Shown here: in pieces, positions 6,597 through 7,489 of the stretch
Position numbering within the stretch: the stretch's first letter is position 1
Layout: every line of letters begins with the position of its first letter
DNA from: Actinomycetota bacterium
GTDB taxonomy: Bacteria > Actinomycetota > Acidimicrobiia > Acidimicrobiales > Palsa-688
Length of the DNA: 7,489 nt
Assembly: GCA_023489205.1 (NCBI GenBank)
Contig: JAMDDF010000071.1
Coordinates: 1 to 7,489, forward strand
Direction of reading: 5' to 3'
Made by a program: the position numbers and the translations under genes
The notes under the pieces: generated by a model
Seen by the model: the letters and a program-made list of their open reading frames with translations, nothing else
Databases searched by the model: none
Told to the model about the DNA's origin: nothing

Positions 6597-7489
6597 GTGA
6601 GACATCAAAGACTCGCTGGCGCCGGCCTTTGCGCTGCCCTTGGCGGGGCGTTGCTCGCCGGGTGCGGTACAGCGCCCTACGCCGCCACGGTCAACGGGGA
6701 GGCGATCTCGGTCCAAGAGCTTGCCGCTCAGACGCGCGACTGGGCCTCCAGCCCGGCCTATGTCAAGTTCCAGGATGCGCAGTTCCTCTCCGAGGAGGAA
6801 GCAGCGTCCGCCCAGGGGCAGACCAATGTCCCCAACAACACGGTGGAGGGCAACGGGACTGGGCCCAACGTCTATGGGATGTACTGGACTACCGTCGAGC
6901 TGTCCAACATGATCACCTCGATCGCGCTCCACCAGTACCTAAGCAGGCACGGCCAATTGCCCTCTCACGAACAGTACGCGGCCGCCTGGGCGGCCGAGTG
7001 GGCCAACAACCCGCCGGTTTGGAGAGAAGTTGGCCGCTCTGCCCGCACGAGCGGGGCCACCTACGACGCCCTGCGTGCCCAGCTCGTCCCCGTGGCCAGC
7101 GCCAAGGCGGACGAGCAGTTCTACAGCTCCCACAAGGCAATATTTTGGACCTCGGTATGCCTCTTGGAAGACGACATTTCGGTCGTAGGAAGCAACGGGA
7201 CCGTGGACATGGCGGCCAGCAAAGCAAAGGCCCAAAAGGTGGCCCGAGCGCTAGCTGCCAACCCCTCCTCGCCGCCGGCGTCGGTCTCGGGCGGCAGCCG
7301 CTACTGCAACACGCCTGAGCAGCTCATCGAGCAACCTAGCGCTCTCACCTCCCTCGTCAACTCGCTCGCGCCCGGGCACGCCTCTTACTTGCGGGAGAGA
7401 TGGGGCTACAAGGTCCTTTTGGTGACCAGCAGGGCTGAAATCCCCTACACCAGCGCCATCGGCGCTGATATCGAGGTCGTGACCAGCTA
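6597..7489 (+). CDS. SurA-like lipoprotein with degenerate parvulin-like region, 3' partial
   Basis: The frame opens with GTG 6597, 11 nt after mfd, and stays open to the window edge (297 codons plus 2 nt). The N-terminus is a lipoprotein signal: MRHQR, a hydrophobic Ala/Gly/Leu stretch, and lipobox LAGC with the lipidated Cys at 23. Then ATVNGEAISVQEL (30-42) matches the start of SurA/PpiC chaperone N-terminal domains. A long, probably helical region extends to about 180. Residues about 185-285 look like a parvulin rotamase ending (LAPGHAS at 257-263, then RWGYKVLLVTSR). The usual HILV opening and GG-D-LG centre are not recognisable, so prolyl-isomerase activity is doubtful. Cys188 and Cys237 could form a disulfide. 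A membrane-anchored chaperone or foldase is the likely role. Lipoproteins sit near mfd in Mycobacterium (LpqU) and Streptomyces, often close to mazG and eno. No good ribosome binding site is visible, but the signal peptide supports the start. Confidence 0.78.
   Translation, partial: MRHQRLAGAGLCAALGGALLAGCGTAPYAATVNGEAISVQELAAQTRDWASSPAYVKFQDAQFLSEEEAASAQGQTNVPNNTVEGNGTGPNVYGMYWTTVELSNMITSIALHQYLSRHGQLPSHEQYAAAWAAEWANNPPVWREVGRSARTSGATYDALRAQLVPVASAKADEQFYSSHKAIFWTSVCLLEDDISVVGSNGTVDMAASKAKAQKVARALAANPSSPPASVSGGSRYCNTPEQLIEQPSALTSLVNSLAPGHASYLRERWGYKVLLVTSRAEIPYTSAIGADIEVVTS

Noticed and set aside
6371..7318. Plus-strand frame of 315 codons overlapping the end of mfd and the following gene
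   Set aside because: It overlaps mfd out of frame and translates to Arg/Gly-rich sequence. The alternative frame from 6597 has a lipoprotein signal and SurA-like motif, so that is the real gene.
1..7489. A new defence, mobile or biosynthetic system
   Set aside because: All large frames are recognisable housekeeping genes in a known actinobacterial order. No integrase, transposase, repeat array or unexplained gene cluster was seen.

Overview
The window is a GC-rich stretch of housekeeping genes, all on the + strand. Gene order and protein flavour suggest an actinobacterium, possibly an Acidimicrobiia-like lineage (the class is inference). The order glmU - prs - rplY - pth - mfd - SurA-like lipoprotein resembles the glmU/prsA/rplY/pth and mfd/lipoprotein neighbourhoods of Mycobacterium and Streptomyces. 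I see no mobile element, CRISPR array, tRNA or rRNA, and no convincing new multi-gene system. The unusual points are lesions and substitutions inside familiar genes.

Region 1-672 is the 3' part of a GlmU-type UDP-sugar pyrophosphorylase, cut by the window edge. Its left-handed beta-helix stops before the acetyltransferase active site. Residues that contact the sugar in the uridylyltransferase pocket are also replaced. The prs gene (656-1610) starts on a GTG inside the end of glmU. It has lost about 32 nt exactly at the conserved DLH...QIQGFF segment, so its two well-conserved halves lie in different frames.

Region 1611-1803 is the only sizeable gap (193 nt). It holds a 15-bp tandem duplication across the prs stop, two short hairpins and a longer inverted repeat. 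rplY (1804-2445) follows with a good ribosome binding site. It is followed by pth (TTG start, no clear ribosome binding site), full-length mfd (3097-6585), and a lipoprotein with a SurA-like N-terminus and a degenerate parvulin-like region that runs off the right edge.

The genes serve information processing and precursor supply. Prs makes PRPP, and GlmU would feed UDP-GlcNAc to the cell wall. L25 and Pth serve translation, by building the ribosome and recycling peptidyl-tRNA. Mfd couples stalled RNA polymerase to nucleotide excision repair, and the last gene probably acts in extracytoplasmic protein folding. Spacings from rplY onward (51, 24 and 11 nt) suit one transcript. The hairpins after prs may separate it from the glmU-prs unit.
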